Source: Isoetes taiwanensis
Taxonomy: Eukaryota; Streptophyta; Lycopodiopsida; Isoetales; Isoetaceae
NCBI GenBank assembly: GCA_021234155.1
Contig: JAJEKV010000003.1
Location: forward strand, 33,959,166-34,023,165
Reading direction: 5' to 3'
Length of the DNA: 64,000 nt
Shown here one piece after another: positions 9,688-19,989 of this stretch. Positions within the stretch are counted from its first letter, which is position 1; the number at the start of each line of letters is the position of its first letter. Below the pieces are notes generated by a model, which saw only the letters and a list, made by a program, of their open reading frames with translations, was not told the origin of the DNA and searched no databases. The translations under genes and the position numbers were made by a program.

Positions 9688-11030
9688 ATGCTCGATTTAG
9701 ATCTGTGCACGAACGTACGCCGTGATACACCTTCAAATGCCGACTCACACCAACAGGAACTCATGTTAATGAAAAGGCAGCTAGGCGAGTTACAAGCCTA
9801 TGTGTTGCATGCCAACCCACCGCAGCCAACCCAGGAAGATGGACCGGAGTTACCTCCGCTACCACCGAGTCCACCTGCACAACAGCCATCTCCCCTAGAG
9901 CCAGCCCCCCCACACTTAACCGAGGAGGCCTCATGCTAAAAAGCGCCACCGTTCCTCTAAGGATAGTGCCACTTCCTCACACTCAACCACTGGGATCTTC
10001 CGGTTCATCGGTATCACCTGGTGACCATGCAAAGCCCGATAGGGAATACCGTAAGACGGTTGATACAAACTATAACTAGTATATGGAAGAATAGGAAATT
10101 GGCCCGGTTTGATGGGGAATCCGTGAGGCTGGATCAATGCGTAGTCCCCGGTTGGACGAAATGAAGGAGTTTGGGAAGTCCTATGGCATGACGGAGAAGG
10201 ATACAGGAAAGGTTGCCACCACCAACCTTACAGGAGCTGCCCATATTTGGTGGAAGGGCTATGCCAGGGCCAAGCATCTGGACAGGAGCAGATGCAACTT
10301 CAGGAAGTTTGCCAAGGCATTCAAGTCGCATTATGTGCCCCGTGCGCACAAATGCCAACAGATTCAGACCTTTTATAGGTTGGAGCAGAAGGGTATGTCG
10401 GTTCAGGCTTACACTGATGAGTTTATGCGCTTGAGGCTGTATGTACCAGGTATGAATGAAAAGAGAGCCGTGGAGGGCTATATTGAAGGGTTGGCCCCAT
10501 CAATCAAACGGATGGTTAAGGCCATAGACCCGAAATCAGTTGCGGAGGCTGAGGCTAAGGCATTGAGCCTCGAGGAGGACACACCAAGGAACCAAGATCC
10601 GTCCCGCTCCTACTCGCAGCCCCGCCATCCACACCATACAAAACCCCGGCCGCCAAGTCCGGGCCCCTCAACAGAATTCCTATGGCCGCCAGAAAGAAAG
10701 TTACCTTCACCACGGCGGATAAACCGGCAACGCCGAAGGAAGTACGGAACCTCTACGGTTCGATTCCTAAATAGGCCCGAGAACAACTCCGCACGGATAA
10801 GGCATGCTGTGTATGCGGCCCGGCACTTTATGCACAATTGTCCTTATGTTACACGTGACCGCCCGGTGGCCATGGCCGACCTCGATTGGGACGATCTGGA
10901 GTCGACCTTACCTGTCGAGGACGAGGCTCCCGAGTATATTCACGGTGCGTCTCATATCCTTGCAGCTATAGAAACCGGCAATGCCGAAAAGTCACTACGC
11001 CATTTCCACCATAGGTCAAGTAGGCAGTAA
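9688..11030 (+). pseudogene. gag: gag (capsid/nucleocapsid), frame-broken
   Basis: The first block (9688-9939) has a helical stretch and a proline-rich linker (PELPPLPPSPPAQQPSPLEP). After a disrupted stretch, the block 10137-10990 carries the retrotransposon gag core: AAHIWWKGYARA, FRKFAKAFKSHYVP, FYRLEQKGMSVQAYTDEFMR, then GYIEGLAPSIKRMV. A zinc-knuckle CCHC motif is recognisable at about 10800-10850 (cysteines near GCATGCTGTGTATGC, then CACAATTGTCC) but is split by a small deletion that changes frame. Gag packages the element RNA. At least two frame changes mean this copy does not make a normal Gag. Confidence 0.85.
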
Positions 11031-11340
11031 GCCTTTTGTAATTCTTATGGATACGGGAAGTACACATAATTTTGCTTCCCCTAGGATGGCCCAGTCTTAC
11101 AAAAAAACATTAAGATCCCGACCGAGGCCCATTACTCTAGCCAGGGTAAGGTCGGGCATACTCATGGCCAGCCAAGCATCAATCTTAAGATGCGGTTGCC
11201 AGTGCACCAAAGGGTGCCGAATTGATGGATATTGGCAAATATGACCTCATTGTTGGTATGGAATTCTTGGCGTCCGCAAAAGCCAACATAGATCATGCGA
11301 GAAGAGAGAAGTTACCTTCAACACGACTAATGGAGCCCGC
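10978..11340 (+). pseudogene. Retroviral-type aspartic protease, frame-broken
   Basis: The protease active site DTGSTHNF is clear at about 11049-11072, in a different frame from the end of gag. A downstream segment on the same frame (SQASILRCGCQCTKGCRI) corresponds only loosely to the rest of the domain, and the frame is lost by 11244. The protease matures Gag-Pol in this family. Confidence 0.8.
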
Positions 11341-11699
11341 ACATGACTATCAAAGGTGAACCCTTCAACCCTATCATGCGCCTATGTCCTCGACACGCTT
11401 AGCTAAAGCTATACGCAAGGAAAAGCTCCTTTATCATTAGGCTTGCTTCCATAGAGTCGATGCTAAACGTAGCAAAATGTAATCGATACCTTGCCGAGGG
11501 AATTGCTCATCTTCTCCGGAATTTGGTGACCTTTTCCCGTATGAGATTCGTAAGCTTCCTCCTTTTAGAGGGGTGGAATGTGAAATAGCTTTAGAGCCAG
11601 TACCAAGCCTACCAAGCAAGGCCCCGTGACCGCATGAGTCCTCCTGCATTGGCGTAACTTAAGAAGCAACTTCAGAGCTACTAAACCTAGGCTTCATCC

Positions 11700-12850
11700 G
11701 ACCTAGCGTTTAAGCCTTTTGGCGCCTATTCTCTTCGTTAAGAAAAAGGATGGCTCGCCAGATGTGTATTGATTATCGGCAACTCAACAAGCATACCATC
11801 AAGAATCGCTATGCTTTGCCTCGAGCCGATGACCCAATGGATCAGTTGCAAGGGGCTAAGTATTTCAAAAATTGATCTACGCTCCGGGTATCATCGATAA
11901 GGATTAAGGAGGAGGACATCCATAAATCGGCTTTTCGCACCAGATATGGGCATTATGAGTTTACAGTTATGCCTTTTGGATTAACTAATGCTCCAGCAAC
12001 ATTCATGCGACTAATGAATGATGTCTTCCGACAATACTTGGATGATTTTGTTGTTATTTTCTTCGACGACATTCTCATCTACAGTAAGACTCTAGAGGAG
12101 CATGAGAAACATCTTAGACTGGCCCTACAAAAGCTAAGATGTCATCAGCTCTATGCCAAGTTCTCTAAATGCAAGTTTGCCACTCCGAAGGTCGATTATT
12201 TAGGCCATATCATTTCGGCAGAGGGAATTGCTACCGACCCCGCAAAGATAGAGGCCGTAAGGGAATGGCCTATTCCAGGGAATGTTTCCGAAGTCCGGAG
12301 CTTCTTGGGACTAGCAGGATATTATCGAAAATTTGTAAAAGATTTTGCAAAGATTGCAGCCCCTCTTACAAATCTCACAAAGCAAGAGAGGGTGAAAAAT
12401 TGGATGGAGCACTGGAAGACAAAAGTCCAGGAAAGTTTCCAGCAGCTTAAGGATGCTTTAACAACAGCACCAGTTCTCACATTGCTCGATCCCCGACCAG
12501 GATAAACCTGGTGGCGGATGATGCCGCCAAGATTGCCGCGGGGAGTCCTAATGCAGGAGGGGAGGGTTATTGCCTATGACTCAAAGAAAATGAATGAAAC
12601 AGAGCAGCGATATCCCACCCATGATCAGGAATTCTTAGCCGTTGTCCGTGCTTTGCGGATATGGAGACACTACCTTCTTGGTAGGAGATTCCAATTGGAT
12701 ACGGATCATCAAAGTCTCCGTTACTTGTCCACCCAGCCAAATCTCAATCTTCGTCAGAGAAGATGGATGGAATTCTTGGAGGAGTATGATTTCGAGATTA
12801 TGTATAAGCCTGGCAAGCACAATGTGGTTGCGGATGCATTGTCACGCCAT
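11700..12850 (+). pseudogene. pol: Reverse transcriptase and RNase H, frame-broken
   Basis: RT landmarks in order: [17 protein letters not shown] (about 11768), KIDLRSGYH (about 11870), [20 protein letters not shown] (about 11935-11995), catalytic [10 protein letters not shown] (about 12061), YLGHIIS, and [20 protein letters not shown]. RNase H follows in another frame: GRVIAYDSKKMNETEQRYP, LDTDHQSLRYL and NVVADALSRHS. Stops and shifts near 11760-11930 and at 12505-12518 separate the pieces. Ty3/gypsy assignment rests on the FGLTNAP and YRKFVKDF motifs and the domain order. Confidence 0.93.
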
Positions 12851-13819
12851 TCCTTGGTCACCCGAACCCATTGTAATGCAATTTCTACGCTCGCTAGTGA
12901 ATTTGGAAAACAGATAGAACGGACCTTGGCCACGGATCCCGAGTTCTATGAAGTTTGGGATAGCTTGACTAAGGAAGCTCGAACAGATAAGGAGCGTGAA
13001 GCTTTCCGTTCATATAAGAAAGAAGGCAACTTGTTATATTACAAGGATAAGTTGTGTGTACCTGAGACTTCAGGAGTACGTAAGCTCATTCTCCATGATA
13101 CTCACAATAGCCCTATAGCTGGACACACGGGTTTTATGAAGACCTACTTTAAGATTCGATCCAGCTATTTTTGGCCTTCTATGAAAAAGGACATTGCCAG
13201 GTACATTAAGCAGTGTCAGGTGTGTCAGCAAACGAAAGCTGAGCAGTTAAGGATTCCAGGCGAGTTACAACCTCTGGATGTGCCCAACGCTAAATGGGAA
13301 GTGATAACCATGGATTTCATTGTGGGCCTTCCAAGAACTCTTAGGGGGTATGATGCCTTAATGGTTGTGGTCGACAAATTGTCGAAAATGGCTCATTTCT
13401 TGCCATGTCGTACCACGGATACAGCCTTTGATACTGCTCTGCTCTTTGCCAAAGGAATCTTCAGATTACACGGAATGCCACGAGTAATTGTGTCGGATAG
13501 GGATCCCAAATTTGTAAGTGCATTCTGGAAAGATTTCTTTGCCACCATTCAGACCAAGCTTGCTATGAGTACAGCATATCACCCTCAAACAGACGGTCAG
13601 ACAGAACGTACCAATCGTATTATAGAGGATATGCTAAGAAGTTATGTGTGGAGTAAGCAATCACAATGGGCTGACTATATTTATCTGGTCGAGTTTGCCT
13701 ATAACAGCATGAAACAGGAGTCTTCCAGAATGTCTCCCTTTATGATAAACTATGGTTATCAATGTCTTACTCCAGACACATGGCATAATCCCGTTTCTAA
13801 AGTGGAGGTTTCTCAATAA
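12851..13819 (+). pseudogene. pol: Integrase, HHCC and DDE core
   Basis: Continuous with RNase H in frame. The zinc-binding HHCC region includes HDTHNSPIAGHTGFMKTYF and CQVCQQTK (about 13090-13230). The DDE catalytic residues lie in ITMDFIVGLP, IVSDRDPKF and YHPQTDGQTERTN, the last typical of Ty3/gypsy. The frame stops at 13819 through a one-base shift. In another frame the following sequence continues as integrase C-terminal coding up to the MITE insertion at 13915. Confidence 0.93.
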
Positions 13820-13906
13820 CTCCTCTTGGAAATGCAAGCTTTGGTTGAAGAGGTTCGTGGTTACTTGCTAGCTGCACGCAGTCGTCAGAAGAGTGTAGCG
13901 GATAAA

Positions 13907-14752
13907 CACAGAACCATGGAAAAAATTAGTGGCTATTAATAGCCAAATGGCGATTTTTTAGGGGGTCTAGACAATTTTTGCGGCGAATTTTATGAAGGGA
14001 GGTTTCTTTTAAAAAAATAAAAAATAGCCATAGTTAAAACAAGCACTCCATTATTAATTTAGGATTAGACAAACTATTATTCCCATTTTCCGTAAAGAAA
14101 AAGGGATTAGCCTTTCTTTATATTACAATATTTATATAAAAAATCATTAATAGCCAAATGAAAATAAATTCTTATTATAGACTTTTACACATCCCCACCT
14201 ACCATCATCAGTGATAGTAATTTTTCAAACAATGAATTTCTATTAAATATACCACATATGCATCTTCAAAGAAGAATTGTAAGAGATGGCCAATATCCCT
14301 CTAGATGCCCGAGTTGATTGCATAACATCTTCCTTGAAGGGTTAGAGATAAGTGCAATTTGATCACAATATCTAGAAGGTGTTGTTGCATTAAATGTAGT
14401 TCAGACTATGGATGTTATAAGCTATGTTGTGAGCTTCTGTTAAAAGTTTTTTAATATTATTGTATGTTCCTTGATTGTTGATTATTATTTGTAATTCCAC
14501 TACAATATATCTAAAGCTACAAAATTTAATTTACATTTTTTGTTTTTTTTTTTTCAGTTAGAAAAAATAGCTAAGTAAAAGTTTATAGTACATAATTTAA
14601 AAGTTTCGCCAAGTCCAAATATATATAAATGTAATAATAATAATAACTTTAGCCAAATGTATATCATAAAATGCTGTAAAATTTTGAAAAATAGCCAAAC
14701 CATTTTTTATAAAAAAATATATAGTATGCTTAATTTTTTCCCTGCACAGAAC
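13907..14752. repeat. 8-bp target duplication CACAGAAC around MITE copy 1
   Basis: CACAGAAC occurs at 13907-13914 and 14745-14752, immediately outside the inserted element. Confidence 0.9.
13915..14744. mobile_element. hAT-like non-autonomous element, copy 1 (830 bp)
   Basis: The termini are CATGGAAAAAATTA at the left and the reverse complement of CAGGGAAAAAATTA at the right: 14-bp inverted repeats with one mismatch, starting CA-x-GG as in many hAT elements. The 8-bp target duplication also fits hAT. If the first C is counted with the target, a 9-bp duplication typical of Mutator-like elements would be the alternative reading. There is no coding capacity. The motif AGCCAAA recurs several times in and near both ends (for example about 13940, 14152, 14652, 14692), as expected for subterminal transposase-binding sites. 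It splits the integrase from the chromodomain. A second copy is at 24244-25008. Confidence 0.88.
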
Positions 14753-15278
14753 CCCACGAGTTTTTCAGGTGGGCGAATCAGTCTGGCTTAAGATTAAAGT
14801 CAAACAAGCCAAGCTCAAGATTGGTAACTGCAAGAAGTTGGCACCCAGATGGGCTGGACCGTTCAGAATCACTGAACGTGTTGGAGAACAGGCATATCGC
14901 TTGGATTTGCCACCCCGCTTGAAGATCCACAAGGTCTTTCACGTGAGTCTTTTGAAACAACACACCCCTGATCCAGAAGAGATTTTGGATACTCCAACCC
15001 TCCTAGAAATGACAGAGGAGCACCTGGAGATAGTGCCTGAAGCTCTTCTTGATCGAGCTTACAAACAAACCAGAAGAACTCAAATGTTGCAATACTTGGT
15101 TAAGTGGAAACACTTACCAGTTGAGGATGCTACCTGGGTGATGAAGATAGACCTTGACAAGCACTATCCGGACTTCATGCGAGAATCTCAGGGCCACACC
15201 ATCAACGATGCTATCAACCCCGGAGCCGGCGGTAAGCTTGCAAGCTTGATTGCCAAGAGTAGCGCCCTAGAGGGGTAG
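14753..15278 (+). CDS. pol: Integrase C-terminus with chromodomain
   Basis: Open from the far side of the MITE to the stop at 15276-15278. It begins with the GPY/F-like integrase tail (VGESVWLKIKV, WAGPFRITERVGEQAYRLDL, KIHKVFHVSLLK) and ends in a chromodomain: VPEALLDRAYKQTRRT, LQYLVKWKHLPVEDATW, HYPDFM. The LVKWK...ATW pattern is the chromodomain core. In chromoviruses this domain directs integration toward chromatin marked by histone H3 methylation, which is notable because this element also encodes an H3-like fold. The segment is cut off from the integrase core by the MITE and a frameshift. Confidence 0.9.
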
Positions 15279-15776
15279 ATGCATCGTAAATTAATAATAG
15301 TTAACCGATGATGAGATCACCTTGTGTTCTATAGACCGCATTCATCTCGGCGATAATGGGAATTTGACCATTCCCTATGCTGCAGTGGATTCCAAACCAT
15401 AGGCATGATAGTTTCCTTCATAGATAGATTTTTCTTTTATTTTTAAGGGGGTGGTCCCTTCAACCACAATCTACTAATAATACTGATATACTGACATGTG
15501 CAGGCCAGTGAGCAGTGCGTGCCCTGCCCATGCTAGAGGGTTACTGATGACCCGAACTCTTCAGTTTTATTTTGTCTACATGTTTTGTTTGTGTGTCCAC
15601 TGATGTTAGTATTGAACTTCTGTTTTGGAAATGCACCACGGTGCTTGAACTATTTTGCAAACTTTAAAGTTTGAATATATGTATTACTTTTGCAAAATTA
15701 AGGAATTACCTTCCTTCACAATGTATTTCTTTCTACAGTCATAACTAACCCCAATGCTGAGGACAGCATTAATTCT
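15279..15776 (+). other. Element 3' untranslated region
   Basis: No open frame of note between the chromodomain stop and the polypurine tract. Confidence 0.5.
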
Positions 15777-15789
15777 AAGGAGGGGAGAA
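15777..15789 (+). other. Polypurine tract
   Basis: AAGGAGGGGAGAA directly precedes the 3' LTR; it is the expected primer for plus-strand DNA synthesis. Confidence 0.92.
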
Positions 15790-17356
15790 TGTGACGTTCC
15801 AAGTATTTATACGGTGTACGTATAAATATATTGACACATCACTCGGTATAGATACGCCACCTGGGGTATGATAACCTAGGGGGTTGGCCACAAGGGATTT
15901 AATTAGCTATGTTAAATTAGTTATAAAGGATAATTATCTAAATACTTGCTATTAAGTCACCTAATGGTGGGAAGGCGCCATTTGGCATAACCTTGAAGGC
16001 CAAGATGGGGTTTTCTAAACCGAGCCACCAAAGGCGGCGCCACCCCATCTTACCCCAATTTTGACCCGGCCCGGCGCAAGGAGCAAAATTTAAGCGCTCA
16101 AAGTACGCTTGCTTGAACATCCCCCAATCGCCAAGCCACCTCTATCTCATGCAAGCCATACCCCAGACTGCAGACTATGGAGGCACCCTTGACAACAAAT
16201 CCAAAGAAAACTCTGGTTAGTGGTAGTTTAACCTGCAAATTGTAGATTAATACTTTGGTATTCTTTTTTGGTTAGTTCTGGTTGAGATTAACCCTTCTTT
16301 GGTAACTGAGAATACCTTTCAATTATGAATGATGCTCTGTTATGGAATGGTCGATGTCTCTATGAATTAGTTCAAGGTTTCGAAGAAATGGGGTTAAAAA
16401 GGGGTAGAGGCCTCTGAGCCTCAGTATAGAATGCTCCTAGTACTTCCTTTAATACCCTACTAGTTTCGGCCTGTGCACAAGAGCCCACCGGGTCATAGAC
16501 GCTATGGTCTGGCTTAGCACCAGACAAGGGACACAGTGGTGAAGTAGGGGGTGGGGTCTCGCCGCGAGCATGAAAGGCTCCCGAGACTCCTACAAGGGCT
16601 AGGCCCGATAGCCGGTCACGTAGGGCCGTGTATGGGTCCGACCTCCACGGGTGCGGTGGGTGTGACCCGATGGGGCACCATGCACTTTGAGTAGATTTAG
16701 GGTGAGTAAGTCGGGTACGGATGCGGGGTCGCCGACGCTGCACGCAGTCCTCTAGCTCACCCATGGAACCACTTGATCCCGAAAGGGGCGCTTCCCGACC
16801 TCATCGGACCAGGTGTCATGAACCTCGAGTAGGCTCAAAGGGTGATACCTTGAGTCTGCGTCTCCCAAGGCTATAGCAAAGCCATAAGCGTGAATCGACC
16901 CTATCTGCAAAAGTGTGCCCCGTGGAGGGGCGGATCGGTGGACAACCCTAGCCGATGTTCTATGCCAGCCAACGCCATGCCAAGACTTGGTCTGCTGATC
17001 TCCTCGAGACCCGGTATGATTAAGCTCCTCACTAAAGTCTCGAGCGGGGTAGAACCGGGGATTTGGGTGTTTTCTTAGTTTAGATGCATATTCTTTGCCG
17101 TTGGTACCGATGGATGTGCCACCCCTCGTGGTGGTTGTTTATATGTGATTTATGTTGTATGCTAACCTTGTATTCATGCTTCCGGACGTAGGAGCCCCAT
17201 TGGCGTGGGCGAATGACCCCTTCAGTCCTTCTTTGGGCATCCTTTCATAGATGGCCCGAATAGACGGAGGGCCACGCTCATGGCACGTGGGTTGCCATGG
17301 GAGAAAGTCCCCGTATGTATATCTGCCACGATATATATTCGAGGGCGTCTGACACA
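15790..17356 (+). repeat. 3' long terminal repeat
   Basis: TGTGACGTTCC to GACACA, 1567 bp, paired with 3567-5152. It is followed by the GGCAA target duplication. Confidence 0.93.
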
Positions 17357-17688
17357 GGCAAAGCCAGAGGAAACTTAGGTGGAGGCTCATAGCGAGACTG
17401 AGCGCAAATCACGAGCTTGTTTAAAGTTTTATTGAGTAAAGCAAATGATTAAAGGCATCAGGGGAGAAATTGCCTCAACCTATTCTCAAACTTTGTAGGT
17501 GCCAGGGTTGCTCCATTGAACCTCAGCCCTAGAATTGGAGCTCCAAGTGGGCCATTTTTGGTAAGAAGAACTAGCGATGTGGGATGACCGAAAGTCGGGT
17601 TATGGTGCCCAAGTGCGCATTCATCTAGATTCTATAAAAGATGTTGATTGATTAAGACGGCAAGATGGTGGTCATGGAAGTCGAAATT

Positions 17689-17721
<33 letters not shown>

Positions 17722-17992
17722 TCAACTAGCCACGAAAATGGATGGCGCTAAAGCATGCCGAATATACCTAGCCGTTGTGGCAAGTGCAAGGCCTCGATGA
17801 GTCGGAGGGCATGGATGTTATGGAGTAGCTCTGGGCATGAGCCAGAGTAGAATGGTACCTAGTGCAGATCTTGGTGGTAGTAATAAGTATCCAAATGACA
17901 ACTTTGAAGACTGAAGTGGAGAAAGGTTCTATGTGAACATCAATTGGACATGGCTTAGTCGATCCTAAGATATAGGGAAATCCCATGTGAAC
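17357..17992 (+). pseudogene. 26S rRNA pseudogene, right part
   Basis: It resumes at AAAGCCAGAGGAAAC and follows 26S rRNA in order: GGTGGAGGCTCATAGCGA, ATTGAGTAAAGCAAATGATT, CTATTCTCAAACTTT, GCTCCAAGTGGGCCATTTTT, GTCATGGAAGTCGAAAT, GCTAAGGAGTGTGTAACAAC, CAACTAGCCACGAAAATGGA, GCAGATCTTGGTGGTAGTA and GGTTCTATGTGAAC. Transitions are frequent and a segment after GAGCTTG is missing. With the left part this is roughly 750 bases of 26S sequence. It is not a functional rRNA gene. Confidence 0.95.
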
Positions 17993-18179
17993 GGCAAAAA
18001 CAAAGTAAATAGATGTTGAAGTAGGAGGTACATGCTTGTTCCAGCATGTTAACACGCAGACTTAGTAGTTGTCAATTTCCTTATTATGAAGAATGAGCAT
18101 ATCAATAATAATATATGCACGAACAACATATACATTGATAAGACTTGTTAATGTGACATGAATAAGAGAAAGCAGCCAA

Positions 18180-18290
18180 GACCAAACAGGTTAGAGGTGA
18201 TCACACAAAAAGAACAGTGCTCAATAGTCTCATCCCTTTGCTTGCATAGTGGGCAAAGTGCTGACATTCGAGGATTGAATATGTGGACAA
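18180..18290 (-). pseudogene. LINE C-terminal zinc-finger fragment
   Basis: On the minus strand the sequence reads ALCPLCKQRDETIEHCSFC, the CCHC-type finger found near the C-terminus of plant LINE ORF2 proteins. Only this remnant is visible. Confidence 0.7.
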
Positions 18291-18379
18291 GCACATTGAC
18301 ATGAGGACACATTGACAAGTCCACAAGTGCTTTTGGCTATTTATCCAGATACTTGGAATAAGCTACGGAAGCCAAGCCT

Positions 18380-18706
18380 TTCACTTAGCATCAGAATGCT
18401 TGTTGTGGTTCATCTAGAAGCAAAGAAGATTGTGTGTTGTTAAGGGCTTGGATATTCCTGTTGTTGCTGTCCGCCAGGAAGCTCGAGATAGAATTGCTAA
18501 GACCTACCATTGTTCTTCGCTTGCTCCTGCCAGGCGACATTTGATCTTTGAGATTTATTTGGGGGTATTGTCTTATGCATATCTGATGGTCCTACTCAGT
18601 GGATTATGATTATCCTCTGAGATTTTAATCCCGCTGTGTAGTTGTATCCATCTTTTGGCTTGGACTTTTAATAAAGTTTGACGTCCTTCAAAAAAAAAAA
18701 AAAAAC
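18380..18706 (+). mobile_element. Retroposed 3' end with poly(A) tail
   Basis: The stretch ends TTTTAATAAAGTTTGACG followed by a 15-base A run (about 18691-18705), i.e. a poly(A) signal about 15 bases before an A tail in genomic DNA. That is the signature of a LINE or processed transcript insertion. The upstream sequence has short coding-like frames but no domain I can name. Confidence 0.6.
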
Positions 18707-19809
18707 ATATACATTATAAGACCTTAAGCGCCACACCTGAGGTCACGGGTTCAAGTATGACCAACATTGATCTAGTAAGGGGGACCTTAAACTCCATTGC
18801 CTCGAGGTCATGGGTGACCAAACGATCCTGTGGTAGAGACCTTTGTCCTACCATATATACAATAGATAATCACATGCATAAGATATTGCATCTAGGTAGT
18901 GGATTGACTTCCATGTGATATGTAAAATATGATGTAGCAACTGTACTCATGATGTGATGAGGAATAAATTTGACGTTAAAAAAAAATAAAAAATAAAAAA
19001 AAATCAGTAAGATTGCACCAATCAACAAAACAATAAGAAATGATATATTTCAAGTGTGAATCAAAGCTCTAGAATTGAGAAACGATAATCTCAAATGTAC
19101 TCTATTGCGTAAGGAAAGTTCACCTACGAAAAAGGAGTGAATGGGAAGAACAAAATGAAGGGAAGAATGAGAATAGAATTGGAAACTATAGATTGATCTC
19201 AACACACACCTTGGCTTCTTAAGAATGATCTTAGATAGGTTCTATACTTCGGACAAAAAAAAAATTACTTTCGAAAGATGCTCTATATTGCGCTCCTTGC
19301 TTCCAAAAAATACGGCGAAAAGCACCACGTTTTTAAACACAATTATAGGAGGCCCTTAAAGGATGCATATTGCTCAATCTTCGGACAAGCTATAATGCAA
19401 CATATTTTTGAAAATGTACGAACCTTTTAAAAAACGTTGAAGAGCCGTGAAGAGGAACAGTCAAAACGAACCTGCTTTATGAGTCCATGTACTACAAAAG
19501 GGATGCACTTTGCCGCTATATGGAGCACGAATTAATTATTTAAACCTGGAGACCAAATGGTATAGTCCTACATCCGAGCATTGGAAAGAACCTTGAGCAT
19601 GTTCTACTATATGTCGATGCATGTAAAGTACTCAATGTCTAGTAGATCTTAAATCATGGACTAGAGATTAGTGGTTTTCCCGACTATCCTGAAAAAATTG
19701 TCAACCTAAGGAGTGGCTAGAAATTATACTCATTGTGTCTCGATTCCAGTTTGTTATCTATTATTTGACATGTATTCCCATGGACGAGCGTACTCATTTC
19801 TGGTATGCT
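18707..19809. other. Non-coding, AT-rich
   Basis: No gene seen. The segment 18725-18765 contains a GGTTCAAG box resembling a tRNA-derived SINE B-box, but no A-box was found. An A-rich tract at about 18979-19003 may be another retroposon tail. Confidence 0.4.
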
Positions 19810-19988
19810 AGGGCTGCTTGAGCCTGATCGAGTATGTAACTCATTGTCTCTGGATCATTGTTGACATACCATTAAATAGTGAGATCCCTTCTTCTTTTGG
19901 GATTGGGACCAATTGAAGCTTTATTTCCAATAGGTGGTATTTTCTATTATCTTCGAGACTTGTTAGCATATGATTTGTCATCTAGTAT
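19810..19988 (+). repeat. Direct repeat flanking a copia fragment, left copy
   Basis: It begins AGGGCTGCTTGAGCCTGATCG and includes CTTTTGGGATTGGGA and AAGCTTTATT. A diverged copy starts at 21603 on the other side of the copia fragment. Confidence 0.7.
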
Positions 19989-19989
19989 A

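Larger units (their letters stand above)
3567..17356 (+). mobile_element. Ty3/gypsy chromovirus with accessory ORFs including histone H3-like domain
   Basis: Complete LTR retrotransposon bounded by two LTRs (3567-5152 and 15790-17356), each starting TGTGACG and ending CACA, with a GGCAA duplication outside. Order on the plus strand: 5' LTR, primer-binding site, about 0.8 kb leader, three accessory ORF regions (5942-7162, 7374-8759, 8983-9440), gag (about 9688-10990), protease, reverse transcriptase, RNase H, integrase, chromodomain, polypurine tract, 3' LTR. PR-RT-RH-INT order plus a C-terminal chromodomain place it with plant chromoviruses. The size of 13.8 kb is large for that group, mostly because of the accessory region and an inserted MITE. 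The core enzymes carry several frameshifts, so this copy is unlikely to move by itself. Confidence 0.95.

Noticed and set aside
18725..18765. Possible tRNA gene (GGTTCAAG box)
   Set aside because: No acceptor stem or A-box could be folded around it; at best a SINE remnant.
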